Origin: Hyphomicrobiales bacterium
Lineage (GTDB): Bacteria; Pseudomonadota; Alphaproteobacteria; Rhizobiales; Rhodobiaceae
Assembly: GCA_002869065.1 (NCBI GenBank)
Contig: PKTR01000001.1
Coordinates: forward strand, 425,118 to 489,117
Direction: 5' to 3'
Length of the DNA stretch: 64,000 nucleotides
Each line of letters begins with the position of its first letter. The first letter of the stretch is position 1. Positions 9,139-19,151 of this stretch are shown one piece after another. The position numbers were made by a program, and so were the translations under genes. The notes under the pieces were generated by a model. The model did not search any database. It had not been told where the DNA came from and saw only the letters and a list, made by a program, of their open reading frames with translations.

Positions 9139-10212
9139 ATGGCGGTTGTTCCGTTTCTGACCCGGCGTGATCTTTACAAGGCCGGGCTTGAGGTCTTTCA
9201 CCGGACCGGAATGGACCGGGTATTCTCGGACCAGTGGCGCGGCATGGGCGGAATCCTGATGTTCCACCGTGTCGAGGACCTGCCGGCCAACGAGTTCCAC
9301 CCCAACCGCAATCTCTCTGTTTCCCCGGCATTCTTCGAGCAGGTGCTCGATTTCATCGAGGCGAGCGGCCTCGAAGTTGTGTCTCTGGACGAGGTGCACC
9401 GGCGCCTGGTCGAGGGCTATGACGGCGACCGCCGGTTCGTGGCGCTGACCTTCGATGACGGCTTCATCGACAACTACACCACCGCCTATCCGGTGCTGAA
9501 AAAACGCGGAATGCCGTTCACGATCTATGTCGCGACGGGGCTCATCGACAACACGCTCGAGATGTGGTGGGTGGCGCTCGAAACGATCATCCGCGACCAG
9601 AACGAGGTCGTCGCCGAATTGCCCGGCGAGACTCTGACCTTCGATTGTTCGACCAAGGCCGGCAAGGCGCAGGCTTATCGTCAGCTCGGCGACCGTATTG
9701 CCACCCATGTCAGCGAGGACGAGCAGCGCCGCTTCGTCGAGCGCTTCGCGGAGCGTTACGGGCTCGATCTCGAAGCGTTGTGTGCCCGCGAGGGGATGAC
9801 CTGGGACCAGGTGCGTGAACTCGATGCTGATCCGCTGGTCACCATCGGCGGCCATACCGAAAAGCACCACGCGCTCGCCCGTCTCGACCGTGAGGCAATG
9901 CTGGCCGATATCCAGAGCGGTATCGACCGGCTGACCGAAAAGCTCGGTCACGGCCCGCAGCATTTCGCCTATCCCTACGGGCTGCCGTCGGTTGCCGGCC
10001 CGCGTGAATTCGATGCCGCGAAGGCGTTCGGTTTCAAGACCGCGGTGACGACCCGTCCGGGCGTGCTGTTCCCCGAACACAGGGATCACCTGACGGCGCT
10101 GCCGCGGGTCTCGGTCAACGGCGAATTCCAGCAGATCCGCTATCTGGAAATGCTGCTCGCGGGCTGGCCGTTCGCGCTCTTCAACCGCTTCCGCAAGCTC
10201 AACGTCGCCTGA
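9139..10212 (+). CDS. polysaccharide deacetylase (CE4/NodB-fold)
   Basis: This 357-residue protein carries the NodB-type metal-dependent deacetylase signature: TFDDGF at residues 104-109 holds the catalytic and metal-binding aspartates, and GGHTEKHH supplies the H-x3-H metal ligands at His239 and His243. FAYPYG further on is the usual product-site motif. The enzyme should remove acetyl groups from a polysaccharide or N-acetyl sugar. No signal peptide is evident, so it may act on lipid-linked or cytoplasmic intermediates, or be exported unconventionally. The start is the ATG at 9139, with AGGGG 10 bases upstream; a TTG at 9130 is also in frame. Its place beside the GNAT and export genes suggests that it modifies the polysaccharide made here. 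Confidence 0.9.
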   Translation: MAVVPFLTRRDLYKAGLEVFHRTGMDRVFSDQWRGMGGILMFHRVEDLPANEFHPNRNLSVSPAFFEQVLDFIEASGLEVVSLDEVHRRLVEGYDGDRRFVALTFDDGFIDNYTTAYPVLKKRGMPFTIYVATGLIDNTLEMWWVALETIIRDQNEVVAELPGETLTFDCSTKAGKAQAYRQLGDRIATHVSEDEQRRFVERFAERYGLDLEALCAREGMTWDQVRELDADPLVTIGGHTEKHHALARLDREAMLADIQSGIDRLTEKLGHGPQHFAYPYGLPSVAGPREFDAAKAFGFKTAVTTRPGVLFPEHRDHLTALPRVSVNGEFQQIRYLEMLLAGWPFALFNRFRKLNVA

Positions 10213-10239
10213 TTTCTCCCGGTTTTCAAAAAGCGCGGT

Positions 10240-10461
10240 CTACCGGGGTTCTTCGCCCGGGTTCGGCTTCTGCATCCACGTGATCAGTGGCGCGCAGGGG
10301 ATCACCCAAAGGAAGCCGGCGACCATGTAGTAGACGATCTGCACCCAGGTGGCCTTGTCCGGCAGAATGATCGACGCGAGCAGCATCGCCGTCAGCGAAT
10401 AGACGATGACGAAGGCGACAAGCACCCACATTCCGATGAATTTCCGTGTCCGCTGCCGCAT
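10240..10461 (-). CDS. DUF2842 small membrane protein
   Basis: The 73-residue protein starts MRQRTRKFIGMWVLVAF and has two membrane helices, the layout of the DUF2842 family found in alphaproteobacteria. The start at 10461 is supported by AAGGGA 6 bases upstream; longer in-frame versions to 10575 lack support. It is divergent from ctaA. The function of the family is not known to me; a link to heme or cytochrome oxidase biogenesis is suggested only by the neighbour. Confidence 0.85.
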   Translation of the reverse strand: MRQRTRKFIGMWVLVAFVIVYSLTAMLLASIILPDKATWVQIVYYMVAGFLWVIPCAPLITWMQKPNPGEEPR

Positions 10462-10618
10462 GGCGATCCCTTTTCGTTTAGGGCCGCTGTCATAGCCAAA
10501 ATCGTTCCGGAAAGCGATGGCGAAAGGCGCTCTTTCGTCGAAACGCCGCAGGAAAGGTTTGAGCAGTCCGTTCAAACTCTATATCCAGCCGGGAGTGAGA
10601 ATTTCGGGCGAGGGGATC

Positions 10619-11686
10619 ATGACGGCGAGCGCGGCGGGTATTCACGAGAGTTCGGTCGAGGCCTTCAGGAACCGCGGGCTGGTGCGCGCGTGGCTCTATC
10701 TCGTCGCGCTGATGATCTTCGCGATGGTGGTCGTCGGCGGGGCGACCCGGCTGACCGACTCCGGCCTGTCGATCACCGAGTGGCAGCCGATCCATGGCGC
10801 CATTCCGCCGCTGTCGGAAGCTGAATGGCAGGAAGAATTCGAGAAATACCAGCAGATTCCCGAATACCAGTACGTCAACAAGGGCATGTCGCTCGACGAC
10901 TTCAAGGCGATTTACTGGTGGGAGTGGGCGCACCGCCTGCTTGGCCGCCTGATCGGCTTCGTGGTCGCGGTCCCGCTCGTGTTCTTCTGGGCGACTGGGC
11001 GGCTTGAGGGATGGCTGAAACCGCGCCTTGTCGGCCTGTTCCTGCTTGGCGGAGCGCAAGGCGCGATCGGCTGGTGGATGGTTGCGTCCGGTCTCGCAGA
11101 ACGCGTCGACGTCAGCCAGTACCGCCTCGCCACACATCTGACGCTTGCCTGCATTCTGTTCGCCTATACGGTCTGGCTCGCCGAAAGCGTTTCGACGCGG
11201 GACAACGCGGCGGAGGCGGGCGCATCGGCGCGGCCGTTTGCCTGGGCGATGCTCATCGCGATCTTCATTCAGATCTATTTTGGCGCGCTGGTCGCCGGGC
11301 TCGATGCCGGAATGGCCTACAACACCTGGCCATTGATGGACGGTTCGGTCATCCCGTCCGGTCTGCTGGCGCTTGAGCCGGCCTGGCGCAACTTCTTCGA
11401 AAGCGGGCTGACGGTGCAGTTCCAGCACCGGGTCTTTGCCTATCTCTTGCTGATCCTCGCGCTGTGGCAGGGCCACGTCGCCTTCTGGCGGCCGTTCGAG
11501 GCAAGTGCGAAGCGCCGCGCGCTGCTGATCCTCGTCGTCGCGCTGGCTCAGGCGGCGGTCGGCATCGCCACGCTGCTCTACGTGGTGCCGCTCGATATCG
11601 CGCTGACCCATCAGGCCGGTGCGATCATCCTGCTCGGTCTTGCCGTCATCCACCTGCGCCGGCTCTATCCCGCGCGGCTGTTCTGA
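10619..11686 (+). CDS. ctaA: heme A synthase
   Basis: The 355-residue protein has eight hydrophobic segments and the CtaA/COX15 signatures: GGATRLTDSGLSITEW at the first helix, WWEWAHRLLGRLIG with a heme-ligating His, QFQHRVFAYLL with the symmetric His in the second four-helix half, and LTHQAGAIILLG at the end. It oxidises the C8 methyl of heme O to the formyl group of heme A in the inner membrane, for aa3-type cytochrome oxidase. It lacks the Cys pair of Gram-positive CtaA, as in alphaproteobacterial type-2 enzymes. The start has GAGGGG close upstream. It converges on the RND transporter gene with only 6 bases between the stop codons. Confidence 0.95.
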   Translation: MTASAAGIHESSVEAFRNRGLVRAWLYLVALMIFAMVVVGGATRLTDSGLSITEWQPIHGAIPPLSEAEWQEEFEKYQQIPEYQYVNKGMSLDDFKAIYWWEWAHRLLGRLIGFVVAVPLVFFWATGRLEGWLKPRLVGLFLLGGAQGAIGWWMVASGLAERVDVSQYRLATHLTLACILFAYTVWLAESVSTRDNAAEAGASARPFAWAMLIAIFIQIYFGALVAGLDAGMAYNTWPLMDGSVIPSGLLALEPAWRNFFESGLTVQFQHRVFAYLLLILALWQGHVAFWRPFEASAKRRALLILVVALAQAAVGIATLLYVVPLDIALTHQAGAIILLGLAVIHLRRLYPARLF

Positions 11687-11692
11687 CGCGGA

Positions 11693-14600
11693 CTATTCCG
11701 CCGCCGCCGCCGGCTCGCGTTCCTCGTCATCGTCCTCTTCGTCCTCGGGCAACCGGACGAGGCCGAAATCGTTGAGGATGCAATAGAGCGCCGGCATCAG
11801 GAACAGCGACAGGATTGTTGCAACGCCGAGACCGAAGGCAAGGCTTGTCGCGAGCGGGATCAGGATCTGCGCCTGGAAACTGCGCTCGAGCAGCAGGGGC
11901 AGCAGCCCGAACACGGTCGTCGCCGATGTCAGGATGATGGGCCGGAACCGGCTGCGGCCGGTCTGGCGGGCCGCTTCGTCGGCGCTTGCGCCGGCTTTGC
12001 GCGCCGTGCCGATGAACTGCATCATCAGGATCGCGTTGTTGACCACCACGCCGGCCAGCGCCGCGCCGCCGATCAGGCTCGGCATCGACAGCTCGAGACC
12101 GACGATGAGATGCCCCCAGATGACGCCGATCAGCGCCGTCGGGATCACCGCCATGATCAGGAACGGCGCGATATAGCCGCGGAACTGGAAGGCGAGCAGG
12201 ATATAGACGCCGATCAGGCCGAGCAGCATGTTGCGCGCCATCGATTGACGGGTTTCGGCCGAATTGGCGCTTTCGCCCTCAATGGCAAAACGGACGCCCG
12301 GATGGCGCTTTAGAAGTTCAGGCACGAACTGTGTTTTCAGCGCGGTGATGATTTCCGCCGTGTTCGTCACCTGCGTATCGATATCGCCCTGGACCGACAC
12401 CGTGCGCCGCCCGTCGATGCGGTTGATCCGCGCCCAGCCGCGCGCCGCTGTGAAGTCGGCCACGTTTTGCAGCGGCACCAGCGTTCCGTCGGGTGCGCTC
12501 AGCATCATGGTGCGCAATCCGTCGAGTGTCTGGCGGTCGTCGGCGGCGACCCTGAGGTCAACTTCGTAGGTTTCGGCGCCGATCGGGAACTCGTCGATGA
12601 TGATGCCCTGATAGGCCGCGCGCACCTGATCGGCGACCGCCCGTGAGGTCAGGTTGAGCGCGTCCGCGCCATCCTTCACCCGCAGCCGGATTTCCCGCTT
12701 GCCGGGCCGCAGATCGTCGCTGAGGTCGTTGACGCCGGCGAACCTCCGCAGCCAGGCCTGCATTTCGAGCGACGCGGCTTTCAGCCTGTCGAGGTTCTGG
12801 CCCGACAGGCGCAGATCGATCGCGCGGCCGGCAATGCCGACAGTCGCCTCGGTGTATTTGATGGCGATCACGTCGGGCGGCATGCCGACGCGGTCGCGCC
12901 AGCGGTTGCGGATATCGTCAATGGTAACGGTGCGGATTTCCGAGCCAAGCACGTCGACCGAGATCGTCGCGACGTGCGGTCCGGTCTCGTAGGCGTCCGC
13001 ATTGCTCGAATAGATGATGGCAATGTTCTGAACGAGCGCCTGGCCCTCCGGCTGCAGCGGCGTCAGTTCCTTGTCGACCGCGTCCAGCTCGGCAAGCAGC
13101 CCCTCGACGACGGCTTCGGTGCGCGAAAGCGGGGTTCCCTGCGGCAGCAGGATACGCGCCTCGATCAGGTCGCCGTCGACATCGGGAAAGCCGCGCACCT
13201 TCAGAACGCCGCCGGCCAGCATTGCGATGGAAGCCATCAGCAACAGCACGACGAGCCCCACGGTGAAGTACCGCCACGCAACCGCGCGGTCGAGGATGGG
13301 GCCGTATACGCGCTCTCGCAGCCCGGTGAAGGCCCGCTCGAAACCGGCCCGGAACCGCGACGGTTTGCTGCCGTGCATCGCGTGCAGCGAATGGGACAGA
13401 TGGTGCGGCAGGATGAGGAAAGCCTCGACGAGGCTGACCAGCAGCGTCGTGATGAGGATGACGGGGAGCACGCCGAGGATCTGGCCCATACGCCCGTCGA
13501 GAAAGATCAGCGCGCCGAAGATCAGCACGGTCGTCGTGAAGGACGACAGGATGCCGGGCGCAACCTCGCGCGCGCCGGCGATTGCCGCCGGGATCGGCCG
13601 GTCGCCCTTGGCGAGGCGTGACGCGATATTCTCGGAAATGACGATGGCGTCGTCCATCAGCAGGCCGATGGCGATCAGCAGGCCAACCATGGTGATCATG
13701 TTGAGGCTCATGCCGAGCCAGGTCATGGCAAACAGCGTGCCGAGGAACGAGACCGGCAGGCCCATCGCTACCCAGAACGAAAAGCGCAGGCTGAAGAACA
13801 GCGACAGGATGAGGAAGACGAGCACGAGACCCTGGATGCCGTTCGACAACAGGATCGACAGGCGGTCGCGGACGATCGAGCCGACGTCGCGCGTCACGGT
13901 CAGCGACATGGAGGAGGGAACGCGTTTGCTTTCCTCCGCCACGAAGGCCTTGACCTCGTCGACGACGTCGAGGACGTCATTCGCCTTGGTCTTGTAGACA
14001 TCGAGCATCGCCGCGCGGCGGCCGTTGAAGATCACCTTGTTCTCGGCTTTCTCGAACATGTCGGTAATCGTCGCGATGGCGCCGAGCCGGATTTCGCCGC
14101 CCGTCGTTCCCGACAACACCACGATGTCGGCGAAGCGGGCCGGGCTTGTGCGCTGGTCGTCGACGCGCAGGATAATGTCTTCGTCGTTGCCCTCGATCAG
14201 GCCGGCGGGGACGCTGAGGCTGCGGGCGCGCACCGCATTGGCGATGTCGAGTGCGGAGAGCCCATGGCGCTCGAGCACGTGGCGCGGGATCTCGATACGG
14301 ATCTGACGGTCGGCGAAGCCCTTGAGTTCGACGGTGGCGACCGAATCCAGCTCCTGCAGCCTGCTCTTCAGGTCTTCCGCGTAGTTCTTCAGGTCGGTTG
14401 CGGTTTCGGGTCCCGTCACCGCGACCGAGGCGATGAACTCGGTCCGGCCGAGTTCGCTGATCACCGGCTTTTCGACCTCGTCGGGGAAGTCGTCGATGGC
14501 GTCGATGGCATCCTTGACGTCAGCCAGGAACCGCATCATCGAGGCGTCTTCGCGCATCGTCGCTACCGCGATCGCATTGCCCTCGCGGCCTTCGCACTGG

Positions 14601-14833
14601 ATCTCGGTCAGGTCGTGCACGCCTTCGACGGCGTTCTCGATGCGCCGGCAGACGGCGTCCTCGACTTCGCCGGAGGTCGCGCCGGGATAGACCGCCTGGA
14701 TCTGAACCTCGTCGTTCAGCAGTTCAGGGAAGGTCTCGCGCTTCAGGTTTGGCACCGTGAAGATGCCGAGCGCCATGATGGCGAGCATCAACAGGTTGGC
14801 GGCGTTCGGGTGCCGGGTGAAATAGGCGATCAT
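11693..14833 (-). CDS. RND-family efflux permease (AcrB/MdtB-like)
   Basis: 1046 residues, the usual RND length. The N-terminus (MIAYFTRHPNAANLLMLAIM) starts with the first membrane helix, then a porter domain (YPGATSGEVEDAVCRRIE), the TM2-6 block with GLPVSFLGTLFAM and the proton-relay motif GLLMDDAIVISENI, a second porter domain and a TM8-12 block. The C-terminus is an acidic tail. The pump should export hydrophobic or amphiphilic compounds, driven by protons, as a trimer with the fusion protein encoded just upstream and an outer-membrane TolC-type channel. Its start overlaps the stop of the fusion-protein gene by 4 bases, so they form one operon. The substrate cannot be predicted. Confidence 0.93.
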   Translation of the reverse strand: MIAYFTRHPNAANLLMLAIMALGIFTVPNLKRETFPELLNDEVQIQAVYPGATSGEVEDAVCRRIENAVEGVHDLTEIQCEGREGNAIAVATMREDASMMRFLADVKDAIDAIDDFPDEVEKPVISELGRTEFIASVAVTGPETATDLKNYAEDLKSRLQELDSVATVELKGFADRQIRIEIPRHVLERHGLSALDIANAVRARSLSVPAGLIEGNDEDIILRVDDQRTSPARFADIVVLSGTTGGEIRLGAIATITDMFEKAENKVIFNGRRAAMLDVYKTKANDVLDVVDEVKAFVAEESKRVPSSMSLTVTRDVGSIVRDRLSILLSNGIQGLVLVFLILSLFFSLRFSFWVAMGLPVSFLGTLFAMTWLGMSLNMITMVGLLIAIGLLMDDAIVISENIASRLAKGDRPIPAAIAGAREVAPGILSSFTTTVLIFGALIFLDGRMGQILGVLPVILITTLLVSLVEAFLILPHHLSHSLHAMHGSKPSRFRAGFERAFTGLRERVYGPILDRAVAWRYFTVGLVVLLLMASIAMLAGGVLKVRGFPDVDGDLIEARILLPQGTPLSRTEAVVEGLLAELDAVDKELTPLQPEGQALVQNIAIIYSSNADAYETGPHVATISVDVLGSEIRTVTIDDIRNRWRDRVGMPPDVIAIKYTEATVGIAGRAIDLRLSGQNLDRLKAASLEMQAWLRRFAGVNDLSDDLRPGKREIRLRVKDGADALNLTSRAVADQVRAAYQGIIIDEFPIGAETYEVDLRVAADDRQTLDGLRTMMLSAPDGTLVPLQNVADFTAARGWARINRIDGRRTVSVQGDIDTQVTNTAEIITALKTQFVPELLKRHPGVRFAIEGESANSAETRQSMARNMLLGLIGVYILLAFQFRGYIAPFLIMAVIPTALIGVIWGHLIVGLELSMPSLIGGAALAGVVVNNAILMMQFIGTARKAGASADEAARQTGRSRFRPIILTSATTVFGLLPLLLERSFQAQILIPLATSLAFGLGVATILSLFLMPALYCILNDFGLVRLPEDEEDDDEEREPAAAAE

Positions 14834-16164
14834 TGACCGGCCTCTTTGCCCAGAGCGGCCGCCGTCATGCGCGTCGCCAGATCAACATCCTCGACCGGTT
14901 CGACCAGCACGCCGTCGACGGTCGGAACCAGATCGGACACGATCACCCGCTCGCCGGCGGAAACACCGCCCTTGAGAATGGCCGAGTCGCCCTGCCAGTA
15001 CAGAACGTCGACCGGCTTGCGCCGCAGGCGTCCGTCTTCGCCGGCGATTGCGACCGCACCGTCGCGCACCGCCTGTGCCGGCACGACCACCTTGTCGGTC
15101 TGGGCCGCGCCCTGAAGGATGACCTTCACGAACATGCCCTTCATCAGCGGAGGCCGGGCACCCGGTTCGATATCGGAATAGGGATCATCGACCGCGACCA
15201 CGACGCCGATGGTCCGCGTGCGGGTATCGATCGTATCGAGGAAACGCACGACCCGCGCCGGCCACTCGACGGGAACCCCGCCGAGGTCGAGGCGTACGCG
15301 GGCTTTCATACCGGTGAGGTTGGTGACGCGATCACCCAGTTCGCCGCCCCGAAGACCCTCGGGCACCATGCGGCCGAGCCCCAGTGGTCGCAACTGCTCC
15401 ATGGTCAGCTGCGCGGCGATCTCGATACGGTCGATGGCATCGCCTGAGAACAGCGTCTGGCCGACGCCGACATACTGATACGTTTCGACCTTGACCTCGC
15501 CGATGCGGATATCGAAGGGGGCGGCGATCGCGGTGTGTTCGAGATTGCGCTGTGCCTGACCGGTCTTGGCCTCAAGCGCCTTCTTTTCGGCCGGGATGAG
15601 GGCAAGGGTATTGCGCAGGGCCTGCAAGGCGTTGCGCTTGGCCAGCACCGCCTGTTCTTCCTGGTCCACGGCGGATTGCGAGGTGGCGTCGCGCCCGAGC
15701 AGGTCGCGTTTGCGCTGCAGGTTCTGTTCGGCCAGCGCCAGGTCGCGCTCGCCAAGCTGTAGAAGCGCGCGGGTGTTGTCTTCCTTGGTCGCGAGTTCGT
15801 CGGCCTGCGCCGACAGTTCGGCGAGCGTCAGTTCATAGTCCGTGCGGTCGATGCGCACGAGTTCGGTGCCGGCGGTGACCATGCTGCCGGCCTTGACCCT
15901 GGGATCGAGTTCGATGATCCGCCCGGCGACTTCCGCGATGGCATTCCACGACCGCTCCGGGGTGACCGTCCCGAATGCCTCGGCGGTCGGCACCGCGGCG
16001 ACCGTCTGCGCCGCGACGACGCGGACCTTGTGCGTCGCCTTCGCGATTTCGACCTGCGGCGGCGGCGTCTTGTTCTTCGCCACGGCAACGACGATGGCAG
16101 CGCCGATCGCGACGGGGACGAAAAACAGCAGCTTGCGTTTCCAGCTTGCGGGGTTCTTGGTCAT
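14830..16164 (-). CDS. RND efflux membrane fusion protein (HlyD/AcrA family)
   Basis: The 444-residue protein has an N-terminal membrane anchor (KRKLLFFVPVAIGAAIVVAV), a lipoyl-like domain (EAFGTVTPERSWNAIAEVAG), a long helical hairpin rich in A/E/L (around residues 115-210), a second lipoyl half (HTAIAAPFDIRIGEVKVETY) and beta-barrel and membrane-proximal domains. It should bridge the RND pump to the outer-membrane channel in the periplasm. The frame is open to 16290, but the preceding 42 codons do not look like a fusion-protein N-terminus, so the ATG at 16164 (MTKNPASWKRK) is used. It is first in the operon and is transcribed away from the L,D-transpeptidase gene. Confidence 0.9.
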   Translation of the reverse strand: MTKNPASWKRKLLFFVPVAIGAAIVVAVAKNKTPPPQVEIAKATHKVRVVAAQTVAAVPTAEAFGTVTPERSWNAIAEVAGRIIELDPRVKAGSMVTAGTELVRIDRTDYELTLAELSAQADELATKEDNTRALLQLGERDLALAEQNLQRKRDLLGRDATSQSAVDQEEQAVLAKRNALQALRNTLALIPAEKKALEAKTGQAQRNLEHTAIAAPFDIRIGEVKVETYQYVGVGQTLFSGDAIDRIEIAAQLTMEQLRPLGLGRMVPEGLRGGELGDRVTNLTGMKARVRLDLGGVPVEWPARVVRFLDTIDTRTRTIGVVVAVDDPYSDIEPGARPPLMKGMFVKVILQGAAQTDKVVVPAQAVRDGAVAIAGEDGRLRRKPVDVLYWQGDSAILKGGVSAGERVIVSDLVPTVDGVLVEPVEDVDLATRMTAAALGKEAGQ

Positions 16165-16575
16165 GCAGCAAATCCGGTCTAGCGCCGGCGTTCGGGTGCC
16201 GGACCAATCAGCCCATGCGTGCAAGCGGTTCAAGCACACGCTGGACGGTTGAGGGAGTCGAAACACGATAGCACGCAGATTGGCGCTCACAAGGCATTGC
16301 CAAAGGGCAATAGTTCAATTCTCTCATTCGCTTGTCGAGCACGAGCCTGCCGATATTTGCATTTGCGCAACACCCGCTGAGTTCGTTGGCGAACGTGCAC
16401 CGGCTCTCTTGAAAAAACCGCTGACATCAATAGCGTGTTGACCAGTTTTTCAGGGTTTCAAGAAGGGTTGATCCTGGCGTTCTGGCAACGGCGCAGGGCT
16501 GCCCTTATAGTGACGCGGCACAAGTGAATACCGGTGGGGCGCGATCATCGGGTGCACACAATTGGAACGGAACGC
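16165..16575. other. divergent intergenic region between the RND operon and the L,D-transpeptidase
   Basis: This 411-base stretch has no convincing gene. It must hold promoters for both directions. A possible plus-strand sigma-70-type pair is CTGGCA (near 16481) and TTATAG (near 16504) with about 17 bases between; the match is weak. No riboswitch-like structure is apparent. Confidence 0.5.
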
Positions 16576-18825
16576 ATGATTTCGAAAAAATTGGGAATGA
16601 CCGCCCTGGCGGGGGTGTTGGCCACAGGGTCCTGGCTGAGCGGCGCTAACACCGTACACGCGCAGAGCTTTCTCGACCGCCTCTTCAATCCGAAGCACTA
16701 TGACAACGGCCGCCGTCTCGATCGCGAGCCCGAAGAAAAGGTCGAGCGCAAGCCGATCCGCATCAGTGCGCCGCGCTACTACACCTACAGGGCCGATCCG
16801 CTGAAATCGATTTCGCTGGCCAAGCTCGCGACGATGGATCTGCCGGTGCAGGAACAGCCGGCGGTCGTCGATTCGCAGGACGAAAACCAGACGGCGGCTC
16901 CGGTCGGCGACGAAGCTGCTGCACCGGTGATCACCGGCACCGTCGTCGCCGAAGCGCAGGAGGCCGTTCCCGCATCCGCGACCGCGACCGACGAGACACC
17001 GGTCAGCCCGGGCGTGGCGGCGCTTTCGATCGCAGCCGACAACGCCGACCTGCCGACTTCGCCGCCGGCAGCTGTCGTGGAAGACCTGCGCCGTGGCGTC
17101 AGCGTTACCGGCCCGGCCGTGGTCGAGACGGATGCGCAAGACACGGCGAGCGCTCCGGCCGCCGAGATGCCGGCCGCGGAACCTGCCGACCCGGTAGAGG
17201 CCCGCTATTATCGCGATGCCCGCGTCCATCTGGCCGACGTCACGCTGCGGACATATCCGGAAGTGGGTGAGGCGATCATCGCGTTCTACGGCGACAGCGC
17301 GCGCACGCTTTGGACGACGCCGGATGGGGTCAACGACAAGGCGAAGGCCGTGATGGCTGAACTGGCCAAGGTCGACCGCTTTGCGCTTTCGCCGGATGAC
17401 TACCGTGTTGAACTGCCCGATCTGGACTTCGCGGAAGACGCCCCGGCGGCTGCGGATGCCGGCGGAGCGCCGGATGAGGCCGCTGAAGTGGAAGAGGGGC
17501 CGTCGCTGGAGGATCGCCGCGCCGAGGCTCTGATGGCCTTCGAGATGGAGCTGTCGGCGAAGCTGCTGACCTACGCCCTCGATGCGTCGCGCGGCCGTGT
17601 CGACCCGAACAAGATTTCCGAGTACCACGATCTGCCGCGCAAGGACGTCGATCTCGCCGCCGTGCTCGCCGCCGCTGCCGGCAGCGACGATGCCGCCGAA
17701 CTGGTCGCCGCGCAGAACCCGCAGGGGGCTCATTTCCAGGCGCTGGCCGCCGAGCTCGTCCGCTTGAAGGGCCTCGACGAGCAGGATCGTATCGTCATCG
17801 CCCCGGGCACCTTGCTGAAGCCGGGCCGCTCGGATCCCGAGACCGCCAATGTCATCAAGGCGATCGTCAAGCACGCTTCGGCCGAGCTGAAGGAAAAACA
17901 CGCCGAGACGCTTGCCGCCTATCAGGACGGCGAAGAGTACACGCTGGAGCTCGTTGCTCTGGTGAAGGACTATCAGCGCGAAAACCGGCTCGCGGTCGAC
18001 GGTATCGTCGGGCCGGGCACCATCCGATCGCTCATTGGCGACAGCAACGCCGACAAGATCGCCAAGGTCGAACTGGCCATGGAGCGCGCCCGCTGGCTGC
18101 CCGGTGATCTCGGCAAACGCCACATCTTCGTCAATCAGCCTGCCTACATGGTCGCCTACAACCGTCCTGACGACGAGCCGTTGAAGATGCGCGTCGTGGT
18201 CGGCAAGCCGTCCAACCAGACCAGCTTCTTCATGGACAAGCTCGAGACGGTCGAATTCAACCCGTATTGGGGTGTGCCGCTGTCGATCATCGTTAATGAG
18301 ATGATGCCGAAGCTGAATGCCGATCCGAGCTACCTCGATCACGCCGGCTACGAGGTGACGACGGTTTCGGGCAAGCGTGTGTCATCGGCCTCGGTGGATT
18401 GGTATGGTGTCGCCAGCCGGTCGTCGTCGATCAATGTCCGCCAGCTTCCCGGCCGCAGCAACGCGCTTGGCGAACTGAAGATCCTGTTCCCGAACAAGCA
18501 CCACATCTACATGCACGACACGCCGGCCAAGAGCCTGTTCAAGCGCGACCGGCGCGCCTTCAGCCACGGCTGCATCCGCCTGCACGATCCGCGCGCGATG
18601 GCCGCGGCCGTGCTCGGAAAATCGGAGGATTACATCGCTTCGCGCATTGCCCAGGGCAAGAACGAAAGCGACCCGGTCACCGACGATATTCCGATCTATG
18701 TGTCCTATTTCACGGCCTGGCCGGAAAAAGACGGAACGGTGAACTATTTCGCCGACGTCTACAGCCGCGACAAATATCTGACCAAGGCTCTCGCAGCGAC
18801 GGAGAAGGTTCGCAGCAAGAGCTGA
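16576..18825 (+). CDS. L,D-transpeptidase with peptidoglycan-binding domain (YcbB/LdtD-like)
   Basis: The 749-residue protein has a signal peptide (MISKKLGMTALAGVLATGSW to AHAQ-type cleavage near residue 30), a low-complexity Ala/Pro/Glu-rich linker (about 90-215), a domain found in YcbB-type enzymes (DARVHLADVTLRTYPEVGEA), a peptidoglycan-binding domain (LVKDYQRENRLAVDGIVGPG) and a YkuD catalytic domain. The active site is visible as HDTP (His647) and SHGCIRLHDP with the nucleophile Cys666. It should make 3-3 cross-links in peptidoglycan, or attach proteins to it, in the periplasm. A second insertion of acidic and Ala-rich sequence lies near residues 280-315. The start is the ATG at 16576, preceded by GGAACGGAA. 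A strong terminator follows. Confidence 0.93.
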   Translation: MISKKLGMTALAGVLATGSWLSGANTVHAQSFLDRLFNPKHYDNGRRLDREPEEKVERKPIRISAPRYYTYRADPLKSISLAKLATMDLPVQEQPAVVDSQDENQTAAPVGDEAAAPVITGTVVAEAQEAVPASATATDETPVSPGVAALSIAADNADLPTSPPAAVVEDLRRGVSVTGPAVVETDAQDTASAPAAEMPAAEPADPVEARYYRDARVHLADVTLRTYPEVGEAIIAFYGDSARTLWTTPDGVNDKAKAVMAELAKVDRFALSPDDYRVELPDLDFAEDAPAAADAGGAPDEAAEVEEGPSLEDRRAEALMAFEMELSAKLLTYALDASRGRVDPNKISEYHDLPRKDVDLAAVLAAAAGSDDAAELVAAQNPQGAHFQALAAELVRLKGLDEQDRIVIAPGTLLKPGRSDPETANVIKAIVKHASAELKEKHAETLAAYQDGEEYTLELVALVKDYQRENRLAVDGIVGPGTIRSLIGDSNADKIAKVELAMERARWLPGDLGKRHIFVNQPAYMVAYNRPDDEPLKMRVVVGKPSNQTSFFMDKLETVEFNPYWGVPLSIIVNEMMPKLNADPSYLDHAGYEVTTVSGKRVSSASVDWYGVASRSSSINVRQLPGRSNALGELKILFPNKHHIYMHDTPAKSLFKRDRRAFSHGCIRLHDPRAMAAAVLGKSEDYIASRIAQGKNESDPVTDDIPIYVSYFTAWPEKDGTVNYFADVYSRDKYLTKALAATEKVRSKS

Positions 18826-18867
18826 TACCTGCGTCCCCGAAAGGCGGGCGGTTTTTACAAAGAAATG

Positions 18868-18899
18868 GGCCCGGTGCCAGCAAGGCACCGGGCCTTTTT
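18868..18899 (+). terminator. Rho-independent terminator after the L,D-transpeptidase
   Basis: GGCCCGGTGCC (18868-18878) and GGCACCGGGCC (18884-18894) form a perfect 11-bp stem with a 5-base loop, followed by five T. Confidence 0.93.
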
Positions 18900-19151
18900 G
18901 CGTTCGGCGGCCGGGGCGAGTTCGGCAAGTCGGCTGAAAAACAGTGCGATCAGAAGCAATTAGACAAAACCGCGTCGAACACTTCGCTTTTCGCGATGTT
19001 TCCTGTCGCAATCACGGAAACGTTACCAAAAAGTAAATTCATATCGCGAATTGGGGGGTGGCGAGCGTTGCGGTGCGCCCAAACGCCGCATAGGCTCCGT
19101 AAGGGAAATTCCTAAGTGCCTCGCGTTTTTATTTTTTCAGTAGGGATGAGT
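18900..19151. other. intergenic region upstream of the sulfotransferase
   Basis: After the terminator there is an AT-richer stretch (about 19000-19060) and no convincing gene. It should contain the sulfotransferase promoter; I see no clear -35/-10 pair. AGGG (19142-19145) serves as ribosome binding site for the ATG at 19152. Confidence 0.45.

Noticed and set aside
16450-18342. 630-codon minus-strand frame opposite the L,D-transpeptidase
   Set aside because: Low-complexity Arg/His/Val-rich translation with no known motifs; the plus-strand gene has a signal peptide and an intact SHGC active site.
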